The notes: generated by a model not told the origin, from the letters alone. DNA of 64,000 nucleotides from Pandoraea iniqua (GCF_902459685.1 NZ_CABPSF010000003.1:682001-746000); one strand, 5' to 3'; shown: positions 16,332 to 24,378, counted from the first letter of the stretch. Numbers and translations: made by a program.

Positions 16332-17937
16332 TCAGGCGCCCCCACACGTCTGCCACGAAGATCGCACGGGCCAGAATCTCGGCGACCTGCGATTCGTCCA
16401 TGTCCGGGTACGCCTCGAGCAGCCCCTCAATGGCGACATCGGGTGTCTTGCCATCGCGCACCGCCTGGATGACTGGCGCAAGCATCGCCGCCATCGCGTC
16501 GTCCAGTTGGGCGGCAGGCAGGTTGTCAGCTGCAACATCGAGCGCGTGCTGGTCAGGGTAGACGATTTGGCCCTGCGCGTTGGTAAGCACCGCACGGTAG
16601 GTCAAGCGAGAATTTGCGACGGTTTTGGCACTCGCGGGCACGCTGTCAGCGACCGGTCGTAGCTCCTGGGGCAGACTCATTTGCGGCTGCGGTACTGTCA
16701 ACACCGCTTCACCTGGCTTCGGCGCCGGAATCGACAGCTTTTCGCGCACGAAGTCCACGCCCATCGTCAGGCCCATGCTGACTAGCTTCGGTAGCGCGTC
16801 AGCGTATGCGGCCATGTCCTCAGGCTCCTGCGTCTCGAAGACCAGGCGCGGACACCGCAATGGCGATATGCCACCGCGATTGATCAGGATCATCGGCAGG
16901 ATCAGCTCGCGCGTGATGGTGCGCTCGATCTGGCGCGCGTCCGAGGTGAGCAGGTCGTGTCGCACCTCGTTGTGCACGTTACCCAGGGCATTGGTTGATG
17001 ACTTGCCGTCGGCCTGGCTGGTCAACGTCCCGCCGAGGATGACCTTGGACTGGGTGCTCTCGCACCAGCCGATCATTGCCATGAATGGCTGATGCGAGCC
17101 GTCCGCCGCATCTTTGAAGTCGATCTCCATCTCCTGGGGAATCACGGCCGCAGCGTTATGCCCCAGATCCACGATGGCGGCGAACAAGTCATCTTTCTCA
17201 GCGTCAGTGGCACCCGACCCGTATTTGCCGATTCGCATGGGCAGCCCGTGGATTTCCAAGAACTCGCCCAGGTCGCGCGCGCTGTAGTTCTTGAAGAGGT
17301 ACGTCCACGCCAGCACGCGGTGCAGACCGCACCGCGCGATGTACCCCGATTTGGCTCGGTGGCGATGTACGATCCAGCCACCGGGCCACAACGGCTCGCC
17401 CGCCATGTCCGCGCTGCATAGCCGGATTTCGTCGAGGTTATCGGGCGGATTCATGAACCAGCCCTGCGGCCGGTGGTGAAACGCCTTCGGATACCACAGC
17501 TTGCCCAGGCGCGACCATTCAATCTCCTGTGGCGAGAAGCCTTGCCCGAGTGCGTCCATGCAGTCCAGCAGCAAATCCTCGAAATACGGCATGTCCATGA
17601 TCCACTCGCGCACCTCCTCCGTGAGCTTCTGCTCTGCGGCGGTTGCGTTCTTCGGCGGCTGGATGTCGTAGTCGAGCGTGAGCAGCGCACGCTTGCGCTT
17701 ACTCATCTCGGCGGCAATGTGACCATCCTTCTCTTCCATCTCCATGCCCAGGTCGGCCTGCTCGCGCAAGTGCCCGCGCTCAGCAGCGTCGAGTACCTGA
17801 TAGAGCTTGGTCGGCGTCATGCCTCGCGTGGGATGCGTTGGGAAGGTCTGTCGCAGCCAGCCCACACGAGACGACTGCGGATCAGTCAGCGCTTTACGCT
17901 CGAACGGCACGCCATTCATATCAACGATCTTGCCCAT
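16321..17937 (-). CDS. Portal-like protein gp29 (DUF935)
   Basis: From ATG 17,937, preceded by AGAGG, the protein is 538 residues and begins MGKIVDMNGVPFERKAL. The upstream in-frame extension lies inside the terminase gene and is discarded. DUF935 signatures include MTPTKLYQVLDAAERGHL, MEMEEKDGHIAAEMSKRKRAL, LDYDIQPP and WIVHRHRAKSGYIARCG. Gp29 forms the DNA entry portal of Mu-like heads and works with the terminase. It follows the terminase stop by eight bases and overlaps gpF by 11. Confidence 0.93.
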   Translation of the reverse strand: MGKIVDMNGVPFERKALTDPQSSRVGWLRQTFPTHPTRGMTPTKLYQVLDAAERGHLREQADLGMEMEEKDGHIAAEMSKRKRALLTLDYDIQPPKNATAAEQKLTEEVREWIMDMPYFEDLLLDCMDALGQGFSPQEIEWSRLGKLWYPKAFHHRPQGWFMNPPDNLDEIRLCSADMAGEPLWPGGWIVHRHRAKSGYIARCGLHRVLAWTYLFKNYSARDLGEFLEIHGLPMRIGKYGSGATDAEKDDLFAAIVDLGHNAAAVIPQEMEIDFKDAADGSHQPFMAMIGWCESTQSKVILGGTLTSQADGKSSTNALGNVHNEVRHDLLTSDARQIERTITRELILPMILINRGGISPLRCPRLVFETQEPEDMAAYADALPKLVSMGLTMGVDFVREKLSIPAPKPGEAVLTVPQPQMSLPQELRPVADSVPASAKTVANSRLTYRAVLTNAQGQIVYPDQHALDVAADNLPAAQLDDAMAAMLAPVIQAVRDGKTPDVAIEGLLEAYPDMDESQVAEILARAIFVADVWGRLNVD

Positions 17938-17945
17938 GATTACCT

Positions 17946-19748
17946 CTAGATTGCCCCGTTGCCGAAACGCCCTCGTGCGGACGGTCGATCCCGCATCGGG
18001 TCGCGCCGCGCGTCGGTGCCGGAGTTGCCGCGCTTGGGAACCGGGATGTAGCGACTGCCATACGCTCGCCCGCGCGTCTGCGCGATCATCCATAAGATGT
18101 GCAATGCAGTAAGGCCGTCGTAGTGGTGGCCGCTTTGCTTTTCTGGCCAGGTATCCAGTTCCGCCAGGAGCGTTGTCTGCGCCTTGTTGAAAATGATTTG
18201 CGGCGCGGCGATGTCCGTGACGAACGGCTCCAGCGAGTCGATGCGCACCTCGGGTGCAACGGTGGCCGTCACGCCGACAAGCGGCAGCGGGACGCCTTGT
18301 TGCAGGCCCGCCTTGATCAGACTCTGCCGCGCCCACTCGTAGGCGTTGTTGTTCTCGAAGCCGATGGCCAGACAGTTGAATTCCTTCTGCATCTTGATCA
18401 GGTCGGACTCCAGCTTGGACGGCACCCGGCGTTTGATCTCGGCAAGCAGAACGTGGAGTTTCAGTGAATGCACATCCAGGCCACCAACGACAATCGAGGA
18501 TGGGTCGCTCTTCTCGTTCGCGCCCATCGACGGATCGCACGCGCCGAAGATCAACCACTGCGCAGCACGGTGTTCCCAATAGGTGATGTGGCTGAACACA
18601 CGATCCTCATCGGCGCGTCCGTCACCCTGCATTTCGGTCGCGAAGGCGCGCGGGGATTTGGCACGCTGGCGCATCAGCCAGAAGAGCGAGCGCACTTGCG
18701 GCCACGACGTGACCGCGCCTTCGTCCATCATTTCCTTGTTCTCTAGATAGAACCGATATGACGGCAGCTCGGTATCGTCCAGCACCTTGCCTTCTTCCTG
18801 CGCGGCCGCGATGGCGCGCCGGTCGACGTTGAGCATCAGCTCCTGGCATTGCTCCCACAGATTCATATGGGTGGGGAACACCTCGATAGCCTTGAACGGA
18901 TGCACGGTATGCCCGACCGTCTTATTGGCGCGCGAGATGGGATCGTCCTTATTCAGAACGGTGCCCACGCCGATGAACTTGACGGAGCCGTCAGGCGGGC
19001 CGAGGTATTCGGTCGCCTTCTCTAGCCACGTCCAGCGGTTGTCGCGCTCCGTAGCGCTCTTGGCCTCGGCATCGGTGATCAGGTCATCGCCGAAGAGCAC
19101 CTTGGGGCGGCTCGCGCCGTGGAACGTGCCGCGCACCGCCTGCTCGGCACCGAACGGCTCAATCTTTACGCCGTTCTTCGTGACGATCTCGCCGACCTTC
19201 CAGTTGGGCCCTTTGCCGCAGATCTCTGGGAAGTCCAGCGCCAGCGCAGAATTGACGGTCAGCTCCGTCTTGATGACTTCGAGCAGCTTGGTCGGCAGCG
19301 AAGTTTCCGCGCCGAGTAGCAGTAAGTAATCGAGAAACGCCGGGGCGTTGCCTTGCCAGCCGACCTCCCGCCGGATCTCGTCGCGTTGGAGCAAACCCAG
19401 GGCGACGACGAAAACAGGCCCAATCTTCGTGGCCAGCGACGATTTTGCCTCGCCACGGGGAGCGACCCACCATTCGCGCACGCCGTTCGGCATGAGCAGC
19501 AGTTGGGGGAAGATCTGACAGAAGTGCGCCTGAAACAGCGATGACTCGCCGCGAATGTGGTGCGGGAAGTAGTTATATGCGAAAAACCGGAAATCGGCGT
19601 CGCAAAGCACCCGTTTTCGCCGAGACGCTATAGCGTCCGGCGACGGATCGAGACCGGTCGAAAAGGCATCGATATCCCGACGAAGAGACGATGCCAGTTC
19701 GGCCAGATCCGCCAAGAACTCTTTATCCGAAAAGGCCATGGATCCCAT
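17946..19748 (-). CDS. Terminase large subunit (Mu gp28)
   Basis: The 600-residue protein carries an ATPase N-terminal half and a nuclease C-terminal half. The Walker A-like segment is APRGEAKSS (about residues 96-104). Walker B is VLFGDDLITD, and the nuclease segment is GACDPSMGANEKSDPSSIVVG with catalytic-type Asp. It packages replicated phage DNA headful-fashion with flanking host DNA in Mu-like phages. The frame also opens at a TTG seven codons upstream; ATG 19,748 is preferred. Confidence 0.9.
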   Translation of the reverse strand: MGSMAFSDKEFLADLAELASSLRRDIDAFSTGLDPSPDAIASRRKRVLCDADFRFFAYNYFPHHIRGESSLFQAHFCQIFPQLLLMPNGVREWWVAPRGEAKSSLATKIGPVFVVALGLLQRDEIRREVGWQGNAPAFLDYLLLLGAETSLPTKLLEVIKTELTVNSALALDFPEICGKGPNWKVGEIVTKNGVKIEPFGAEQAVRGTFHGASRPKVLFGDDLITDAEAKSATERDNRWTWLEKATEYLGPPDGSVKFIGVGTVLNKDDPISRANKTVGHTVHPFKAIEVFPTHMNLWEQCQELMLNVDRRAIAAAQEEGKVLDDTELPSYRFYLENKEMMDEGAVTSWPQVRSLFWLMRQRAKSPRAFATEMQGDGRADEDRVFSHITYWEHRAAQWLIFGACDPSMGANEKSDPSSIVVGGLDVHSLKLHVLLAEIKRRVPSKLESDLIKMQKEFNCLAIGFENNNAYEWARQSLIKAGLQQGVPLPLVGVTATVAPEVRIDSLEPFVTDIAAPQIIFNKAQTTLLAELDTWPEKQSGHHYDGLTALHILWMIAQTRGRAYGSRYIPVPKRGNSGTDARRDPMRDRPSARGRFGNGAI

Positions 19749-19780
19749 GCTCTTTTCACTCTCCTTCAATCATTCGACTA

Positions 19781-20266
19781 ATGAACACCTGGGGCAAATC
19801 CATGGTCCGGGGTGGCCAATGCCGATCACGGATGCAAGAACTTATGCAGACAGCAGCACAGGTAATAACCGGTGACAGATACATGGAAATCATGTGGCCA
19901 TTGAATGACATGTTTCGATCATGTCTTCACCGGATTAACGTATTGCCATACGACGCAGCGTTCGAAGTCGAGGCGGACGAAGCCATAGACCGGATGCAGA
20001 AAGACATTGCAACCGCATGGCAGGGACTCTCCGATGGTGCTTGGCGCGTTCTACTGGAGCGACACACACAAATGATCGTGGTTGCCCTTGCGAATCAACG
20101 CGAACGAAACCCACTCCTCACTTTGCCGCCTGGTCCGCCGCTTTCTGACGAGGAGCTACGCATCGGGCTAGCGCTCTACTTCCTGCATCGAATGAAGCTC
20201 CCTCATCCACCAGCAGACAGATCGCCAAGCGAAACGCCTTCCAGTCCCGACGCGAAAGGCCATTAG
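19781..20266 (+). CDS. Unknown protein on opposite strand (possible moron)
   Basis: This 161-residue frame runs against all neighbours, in the only gap of the head operon where the minus strand has no gene (19,770-20,117). The product has a natural composition: acidic helical middle (AFEVEADEAIDRMQKDIATA), LPPGPPLSDEELRIGLALYF, and a Pro-rich tail. The DNA from 19,780 to 20,130 is visibly less GC-rich than the flanks. I do not recognise a family. The start is uncertain; ATGs at 19,802, 19,829 and 19,845 are possible and none has a strong ribosome site. It overlaps the next small minus gene by 149 bases, so one of the two may be false. Confidence 0.5.
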   Translation: MNTWGKSMVRGGQCRSRMQELMQTAAQVITGDRYMEIMWPLNDMFRSCLHRINVLPYDAAFEVEADEAIDRMQKDIATAWQGLSDGAWRVLLERHTQMIVVALANQRERNPLLTLPPGPPLSDEELRIGLALYFLHRMKLPHPPADRSPSETPSSPDAKGH

Positions 20267-20339
20267 CAAGTGATACGACCCGCTTACGTTGGCGCTCCAT
20301 GTCGTTCGTGGAGAATAGTTGCTGACGTATTTGGGTCAT
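20118..20339 (-). CDS. Small unknown protein after terminase small subunit
   Basis: The 73-residue frame starts MTQIRQQLFSTNDMERQRK and overlaps the stop of the terminase small subunit gene by four bases (ATGA), the pattern of coupled phage genes. The N-terminal half is basic and helical. The C-terminal half overlaps the + strand frame at 19,781-20,266. No family is recognised. The coupling argues for expression; the overlap argues for caution. Confidence 0.4.
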   Translation of the reverse strand: MTQIRQQLFSTNDMERQRKRVVSLANGLSRRDWKAFRLAICLLVDEGASFDAGSRALARCVAPRQKAADQAAK

Positions 20340-20854
20340 TTCGTTTTCCCGTTTGATCCATAGGTCTTTGTGAGTGCATCGCCGAACGGCATGAGGACGT
20401 CCGAGAATGCCTGGAGATATTGCGGATACTGCTGTTTCACAAAATCAGCCAGCAATCGCATTACACCCATCGCGACCGCCAATTCGTTCGTTTCGGTCAG
20501 CACTCTTTTCGACGCGCCAATCGTCTTGTTGTAGGCGTCGGCCAATGACGCCAGCAACTGAACCTTCTTCGCCGGTGGAATGTCTGGCGACTCCTCAACG
20601 AGAACCATCGTCGCCTGGTACTGCGTGATCAGGCCGACCAGCATCTGGCGGGTGATATCCTCGATCGCACCGCCCGAAAACAACTGCGCTGCCAGTGCCT
20701 TGTCCCAATCGTCTCCACCGTCCTGCGCGTCCTGTTTCCAGCGGCATGCCGTGGCATACGACACGTTCGCCGCAGCGGCCGCTTGCTCAAGCGGCATCCG
20801 ATCAAAGACATAGCGGCGACGAACCTTGTCTCGGACGCTTTTCGGATAGGCCAT
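20336..20854 (-). CDS. Terminase small subunit-like protein (DUF1804)
   Basis: The 172-residue protein begins MAYPKSVRDKVRRRYVFDRM and continues with LEQAAAAANVSYATACRWKQ, a helix-turn-helix for DNA recognition. The rest is helical, with QYQATMVLVEESPDIPPAKK. This is the DUF1804 pattern found beside the large terminase of Mu-like phages. It would recognise the packaging site and regulate the large subunit. Confidence 0.85.
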   Translation of the reverse strand: MAYPKSVRDKVRRRYVFDRMPLEQAAAAANVSYATACRWKQDAQDGGDDWDKALAAQLFSGGAIEDITRQMLVGLITQYQATMVLVEESPDIPPAKKVQLLASLADAYNKTIGASKRVLTETNELAVAMGVMRLLADFVKQQYPQYLQAFSDVLMPFGDALTKTYGSNGKTK

Positions 20855-20858
20855 GTCG

Positions 20859-21065
20859 TCAGTGCATCAGTGCAGCGAGGATCAACTGCATGCCGACCGT
20901 AACCACGGCTGCCGCCATGCCACCCGCGAGCGCGCCTGCAACAGTGCCGCCAATGACCGACCGGTCGACGATCTGCTCAGTCTGCTCACGCACGATGCGC
21001 AACTTCTCGTTCAGATCCCGCAGCAATACGACCAGGCGCTCATCGTCAGAGGTCGTGCGGTTCAT
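20859..21065 (-). CDS. Small membrane protein, lysis/packaging boundary
   Basis: The 68-residue protein has a charged helical N-terminus (DERLVVLLRDLNEKLRIVRE) and one Gly/Ala-rich transmembrane segment at about residues 40-66 (GGTVAGALAGGMAAAVVTVG). It overlaps the DUF2730-like gene by four bases. Small proteins of this type stand between lysis and terminase genes in Mu-like phages; a holin or spanin-like role is possible but unproven. Confidence 0.6.
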   Translation of the reverse strand: MNRTTSDDERLVVLLRDLNEKLRIVREQTEQIVDRSVIGGTVAGALAGGMAAAVVTVGMQLILAALMH

Positions 21066-21361
21066 GCTTGCCCTCGCGTCAGTAGGTTTGTGAGCTTCTT
21101 GTCCAGCACGTCCCAGCCGTTCCGGAACTCCTCGCGCAGCAACTTGAAGTCGTCACGGGTGACATACTTACCGGCCATCGTTTCCCGCATGCTGGCCAGC
21201 TCACGCTGCATGCCCCTGATTTGCTCGCCTTGGTCTCGGTACGATGCCCACATAGCGCGGATGAAGAAGAGCAGGCCGAAGTTGATGATGGCGAGCAGGA
21301 CTGAGATGAGGTAGATCAGCCCGCCATTACCAGAAAACAGTTGTTGAATTGTGGGTTGCAT
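21062..21361 (-). CDS. DUF2730-like membrane/coiled-coil protein (Mu gp25-like)
   Basis: The 99-residue protein has one N-terminal transmembrane segment (IYLISVLLAIINFGLLFFIR) followed by a coiled coil (EQIRGMQRELASMRETMAG, then REEFRNGWDVLDKKLTN). That architecture and position match DUF2730 of Mu-like phages. An i-spanin (Rz-like) role would suit the topology but is not established for the family. Confidence 0.7.
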   Translation of the reverse strand: MQPTIQQLFSGNGGLIYLISVLLAIINFGLLFFIRAMWASYRDQGEQIRGMQRELASMRETMAGKYVTRDDFKLLREEFRNGWDVLDKKLTNLLTRGQA

Positions 21362-21410
21362 GGTCGTTCATGTATCGATAGTTAGAAGAGTCTTTGCGCC
21401 GGTTTTGGCA

Positions 21411-21674
21411 CTACGGCGGCTTTTCGCTCGGCGGCAACGATTCGCTCGATGCGTCGCGTGACCCGCGCAGAGACTGCCACGCGACGATCCACTGGCCGAC
21501 AGCGGAATAGCCACCAACGCAGCCGAGGTAGATCAGCCACGTGTAGATCGTGAGTTGATGGGTAAAGCCCTGGTAGAGAAAGACGGCCGTCGCAGCGGCT
21601 GATGCGATGCTCGGCCATAGTTGCAGGTGGCTCAATCGGCCGTTCGCGTCGGTGATCAGTTCGCGCAGGTTCAT
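21411..21674 (-). CDS. DUF2644-like holin candidate
   Basis: The 87-residue protein starts MNLRELITDANGRLS, close to the N-terminal signature of DUF2644 proteins of Mu-like phages. It has two or three hydrophobic segments (LWPSIASAAATAVFLYQG and YTWLIYLGCVGGYSAVGQWI) and a short hydrophilic Ser/Pro-rich tail. It lies ten bases after the endolysin stop. Size, topology and place suggest a holin releasing the endolysin. Confidence 0.6.
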   Translation of the reverse strand: MNLRELITDANGRLSHLQLWPSIASAAATAVFLYQGFTHQLTIYTWLIYLGCVGGYSAVGQWIVAWQSLRGSRDASSESLPPSEKPP

Positions 21675-21683
21675 TGCCGCCCC

Positions 21684-22208
21684 TCAGCCGACCGCGATCT
21701 GACCGCCGCACGCCTTGTAGATCTCGGCAAGTGACGCGAGGCTGTTCTGGTGCTGGCCGTAGCTATTTCCCGGCAACGACGCCCATATATTCGAGCAGGC
21801 GGCAATCGCCATTGCGAATTGCCCGTGCTGGATCATCTCCAGCGCACCCTGCTCCCGGATCTGCTGAAGCGCGATCATGTCCTGCGATAGCGGGCTGAAG
21901 TCGGGAAGGTCCAGTTCCTTGGCGTAAGGCGCGAACCAGCGATGCAGCAATTGATAGCGGCCAGCGGCCGTCGAATCCAGCTCGTGATTGAGCACGTTCG
22001 GATGCGTGTCATACGAAGGGAAGGTGAGGAGCGACGGAGCGAACTCGCCGCCGCAGCTCTTGCGCATGGGGCCGTGCGAGCCGACCAGGACGTTGTAGCC
22101 ATCGTCGCTATTGGCGAGCGTCCATGCGTCGATCTCGCTGCGAGCTACGGTATCGAGCAGCGCGATAACGTTCGCGCCGCCCGCCACCTCCGGTGAAATT
22201 CGTGCCAT
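21684..22208 (-). CDS. Endolysin: lambda R-type lytic transglycosylase (GH104)
   Basis: From ATG 22,208, with AGGAG seven bases upstream, the protein is 174 residues. It aligns by eye over its length with lambda R: SE (catalytic Glu25) near the N-terminus, YNVLVGS, STAAGRYQLLHRWFAPY, FSPLSQDMIALQQIREQGAL and CSNIWASLPGNSYGQ. It cleaves peptidoglycan glycan strands with anhydro-muramyl formation. It has no signal peptide, so it needs a holin. It is the first gene after the candidate Plys-like motif. Confidence 0.93.
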   Translation of the reverse strand: MARISPEVAGGANVIALLDTVARSEIDAWTLANSDDGYNVLVGSHGPMRKSCGGEFAPSLLTFPSYDTHPNVLNHELDSTAAGRYQLLHRWFAPYAKELDLPDFSPLSQDMIALQQIREQGALEMIQHGQFAMAIAACSNIWASLPGNSYGQHQNSLASLAEIYKACGGQIAVG

Positions 22209-22286
22209 CGAGTTACTCCTGTCCGTGTCATGTAGTGACATGCAACATCACGAAGTAACTTTACGTTTGTGGTAGCGCTTGTGCGG

Positions 22287-22303
22287 GCTGGCGGATGTCA
22301 CCA
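22287..22303 (-). promoter_or_regulatory. Candidate Mor/C-dependent late promoter motif (Plys-like)
   Basis: The minus strand reads TGGTGACATCCGCCAGC, identical over 17 bases to the copy before gpI. It lies between the Mor/C gene and the endolysin, exactly where Mu keeps Plys. It ends 79 bases before the endolysin ATG and starts seven bases after an intrinsic terminator. This is the strongest of the three copies for a promoter role, which remains inferred. Confidence 0.65.
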
Positions 22304-22309
22304 CCAATG

Positions 22310-22334
22310 AAAAAGCCCCGCACAGTGGCGGGGC
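22310..22334 (-). terminator. Intrinsic terminator after Mor/C gene
   Basis: On the minus strand the stem GCCCCGC / GCGGGGC with a 6-base loop is followed by five T residues. It lies 22 bases after the Mor/C stop codon and would end the middle transcript before the late promoter. Confidence 0.85.
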
Positions 22335-22356
22335 CGAAAGGTATTACAGGAGAGAG

Positions 22357-22794
22357 TCAGAACAACGTGCCCTGATCGTCAATCGGTACGTCGTCTGTCA
22401 TTTTCAAGATACGCCACACGTGACGGTCGGCGATATGGTATTTCTTCGCCAGTTTCGCCACGCTCCCACGTGAGCCGTATTCCCGCGCCAGTTTGTCAAA
22501 CTCACTACGAATGGCACGACCACGCAACTCACGCATCGCCCGCTCGCACTTCGGCACATACAGATTGTTCCCGCCGAAGTACTTTGAGATGTTGGTCGCG
22601 GCGCGATACCCTACGATCTCCGATAACGCTTCGAAACTTGCCTCGCCGTCCCGCCGCGTTGTCAGATAAACCGGCACCGGGAAGGTGGTGCCGCCCAGTT
22701 GCTCCACGAGACGCGTCGCCTTGGAAATGCCAATCACCCGAACCAACAATTGAGCCACCTCGGGAAGAAGGTGTTCAACGTCGCCGAAGTTCAT
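22357..22794 (-). CDS. Mor/C-type transcription activator of late genes
   Basis: From ATG 22,794, with AGGAGG just upstream, the protein is 145 residues. The N-terminal half is the dimerisation part (LLPEVAQLLVRVIGISKATR, FPVPVYL). The C-terminal half has GYRAATNISKYFGGNNLYVP and a helix-turn-helix with SVAKLAKKYHIADRHVWRIL. These are the Mor/C family marks; in Mu these activators turn on middle (Mor) or late (C) promoters. Only one such gene is seen, so it may do both jobs. Position before the endolysin equals Mu C. Confidence 0.9.
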   Translation of the reverse strand: MNFGDVEHLLPEVAQLLVRVIGISKATRLVEQLGGTTFPVPVYLTTRRDGEASFEALSEIVGYRAATNISKYFGGNNLYVPKCERAMRELRGRAIRSEFDKLAREYGSRGSVAKLAKKYHIADRHVWRILKMTDDVPIDDQGTLF

Positions 22795-23188
22795 TGCGCC
22801 TCCTATCCGCATCCTTCTGCAACGCGGCGATAAGCATGGTCAGTTCTTCGCCCTGGCAAAACTCGATGGCGTCCACCTTGCAGATGCGCTTTACCATCCC
22901 TTTCGTGATGTAGCTCCAAGATCGTCCGGCGTCCGCGAGCAGAGCTTCAATCTTTCGCAACTTCGGCTCGTAGATTGTGGCGACCTTGGGGCGACGGCCG
23001 AGCGACTCTTTTGGCACAAAGCCGGAGCGTTTCATGTGACGCAGCACTCGCTCGGCCGTCGCCGGAGTCAAGTCCTTGGCTGACCTGACTCCCGCCGCCT
23101 CAAAAAGCATTGCACGGTACGTGTCGTCGTCCATGCCGAGTTTCTGCCGGGCAACATGGATCAGGGTCAGCAACTTGCCCGATATCAC
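22775..23188 (-). CDS. GemA family regulatory protein (Mu gp16, DUF1018)
   Basis: The start is a GTG at 23,188 behind GGAGG; it overlaps the stop of the 31-residue gene as GTGA. An upstream in-frame TTG exists but lacks a ribosome site. The 137-residue protein shows KLLTLIHVARQKLGMDDDTY, AAGVRSAKDLT and KVDAIEFCQGEELTMLIAAL, all marks of the GemA/DUF1018 family. In Mu, GemA affects host gene expression and DNA supercoiling genes. It overlaps the Mor/C gene by 20 bases. Confidence 0.88.
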   Translation of the reverse strand: MISGKLLTLIHVARQKLGMDDDTYRAMLFEAAGVRSAKDLTPATAERVLRHMKRSGFVPKESLGRRPKVATIYEPKLRKIEALLADAGRSWSYITKGMVKRICKVDAIEFCQGEELTMLIAALQKDADRRRNELRRR

Positions 23189-23280
23189 TTTTTCCTCCAG
23201 AACCAACGGAGCAAGTCACGGCGGCAAATCCAGCCGAACGAGACCAGCCCGAAGATGATCACGTACATGTCGGCCGTCAT
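23185..23280 (-). CDS. 31-residue single-span membrane protein
   Basis: An ATG at 23,280 overlaps the previous stop (ATGA), and its TGA overlaps the GemA GTG (GTGA), so the tiny frame is coupled on both sides. The product begins MTADMYVIIFGLVSFGWICR and continues with a basic, Trp-rich tail, ending WFWRKK. Topology predicts N-out or a short hairpin anchor with a positive cytosolic tail. No family is recognised. Its continuous fit between neighbours is good evidence that it is translated. Confidence 0.65.
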   Translation of the reverse strand: MTADMYVIIFGLVSFGWICRRDLLRWFWRKK

Positions 23281-23747
23281 GGCGTCACCTCCGAAGCAGG
23301 AGGTGCGCCGCCTCCAAGATTCACGCTAACCGTCGTGCGCTGACTTGGCGTGACCACCTGGACGCTTTCGCAGACCTTGCAAAGGTGATTGATTGCGGAG
23401 CGTCCATTCGGCCAGTCGGGCATGAAGTACGTCACCGTGTCGCTGTAGAACGGATCCTTCTTCACGTAGCGCTTGCCGCAAGCCTTCTCCGCTGCGCGCC
23501 GGGTCTTCGCCGAACAGACCTTGCGGACTGACCTGCGCAGGAATTTCTGCTCCGGCAACGGCGTTTCGTTCCATGCCCACCGGTACGAATACTCGCCGTT
23601 CACATAGGTGATGACGCGATAGACCAGGCGCTTCCACGGCCGCACTGAAAGCGTGACCTTGAAGCCGTCGCACATCAGGTCGACACGCCCATACGGCAAG
23701 GCCAGCTCTTCCTCCAGCTCGGCCCGCTGCTCTTTGCTCAAACTCAT
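23277..23747 (-). CDS. Unknown early phage protein
   Basis: From ATG 23,747 with GGAG six bases upstream the protein is 156 residues. It starts with a helical MSLSKEQRAELEEELALPYG, then a beta-rich core with aromatic residues (RVITYVNGEYSYRWAWNETP), a basic stretch with several Cys residues, and a Gly/Pro tail. The four Cys residues (KVCS, KACG, LCKVCE) could bind metal. No family is recognised; it belongs to the early/middle operon between DUF3164 and GemA. Confidence 0.7.
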   Translation of the reverse strand: MSLSKEQRAELEEELALPYGRVDLMCDGFKVTLSVRPWKRLVYRVITYVNGEYSYRWAWNETPLPEQKFLRRSVRKVCSAKTRRAAEKACGKRYVKKDPFYSDTVTYFMPDWPNGRSAINHLCKVCESVQVVTPSQRTTVSVNLGGGAPPASEVTP

Positions 23748-23763
23748 GGCAATCTCCGATGGG

Positions 23764-24378
23764 TTAGATAGCAGCGATGTCCAGGCTGATCGCCTTGTAC
23801 TCTTTCGTGGACTCGTCGCGCTCGTAGATCCGGACATACGGCTTTGTGCCCGTCACACGAATGCTATCGACAATGGCGCGCATCGCTGTAGCCCACTTGG
23901 GGTCGTCAATGTTCAGACGCCGCAACCCGAGGACGCGGCCGGTATTCACGTTGCCTTCTTTGTCGACTTGGAATGCCTCGTTGATGATTGCCTTGACCTT
24001 GCCATCGCTATCCTTCGTCCATTCGCGCAAGCACTCGTCAATGAGTTCCTTGGCCGCTTGCAACTGCTCGCCGAACTGGATGCGTTCCGCGATTTGACGA
24101 ACGACCTTGTATCGTCCATCGAACGTCATCAGCGTGACGTTTCCCTTGGCTCCTCCGGACTTCACGCCGTACTGCTCGAAGCTCGCTGCTACAAACGCCT
24201 CGATATCAGTAAAGGCGCGCAGCTTGTATTCCATCAGTTCCGCCTGCACGCGCAGCGCTTCTTTCACCAAAGCGCGCACCGTTTGGTCGCGCAATTCGTC
24301 AATTGGCTTGACCATCCCCTTGGGGATAAGCCGACCGTGCGCGTCACACGCAAATCCATCGGGAATTTCTTGTTCCAT
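23764..24378 (-). CDS. DUF3164 family protein
   Basis: From ATG 24,378 with AGGAG seven bases upstream the protein is 204 residues. It has the DUF3164 pattern: IPDGFACDAHGRLIPKGMVK near the start, YGVKSGGAKGNVTLMTFDGR in the middle, then AKELIDECLREW and a conserved C-terminal part with LRRLNIDDPKWATAMRAI. This family is regular in the early region of Mu-like phages. Its function is unknown. Confidence 0.88.
   Translation of the reverse strand: MEQEIPDGFACDAHGRLIPKGMVKPIDELRDQTVRALVKEALRVQAELMEYKLRAFTDIEAFVAASFEQYGVKSGGAKGNVTLMTFDGRYKVVRQIAERIQFGEQLQAAKELIDECLREWTKDSDGKVKAIINEAFQVDKEGNVNTGRVLGLRRLNIDDPKWATAMRAIVDSIRVTGTKPYVRIYERDESTKEYKAISLDIAAI

Noticed and set aside
17938-18579. In-frame N-terminal extension of gp29 (DUF935)
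   Set aside because: It lies inside the terminase large subunit gene and has shadow composition; ATG 17,937 has a ribosome site and family start.
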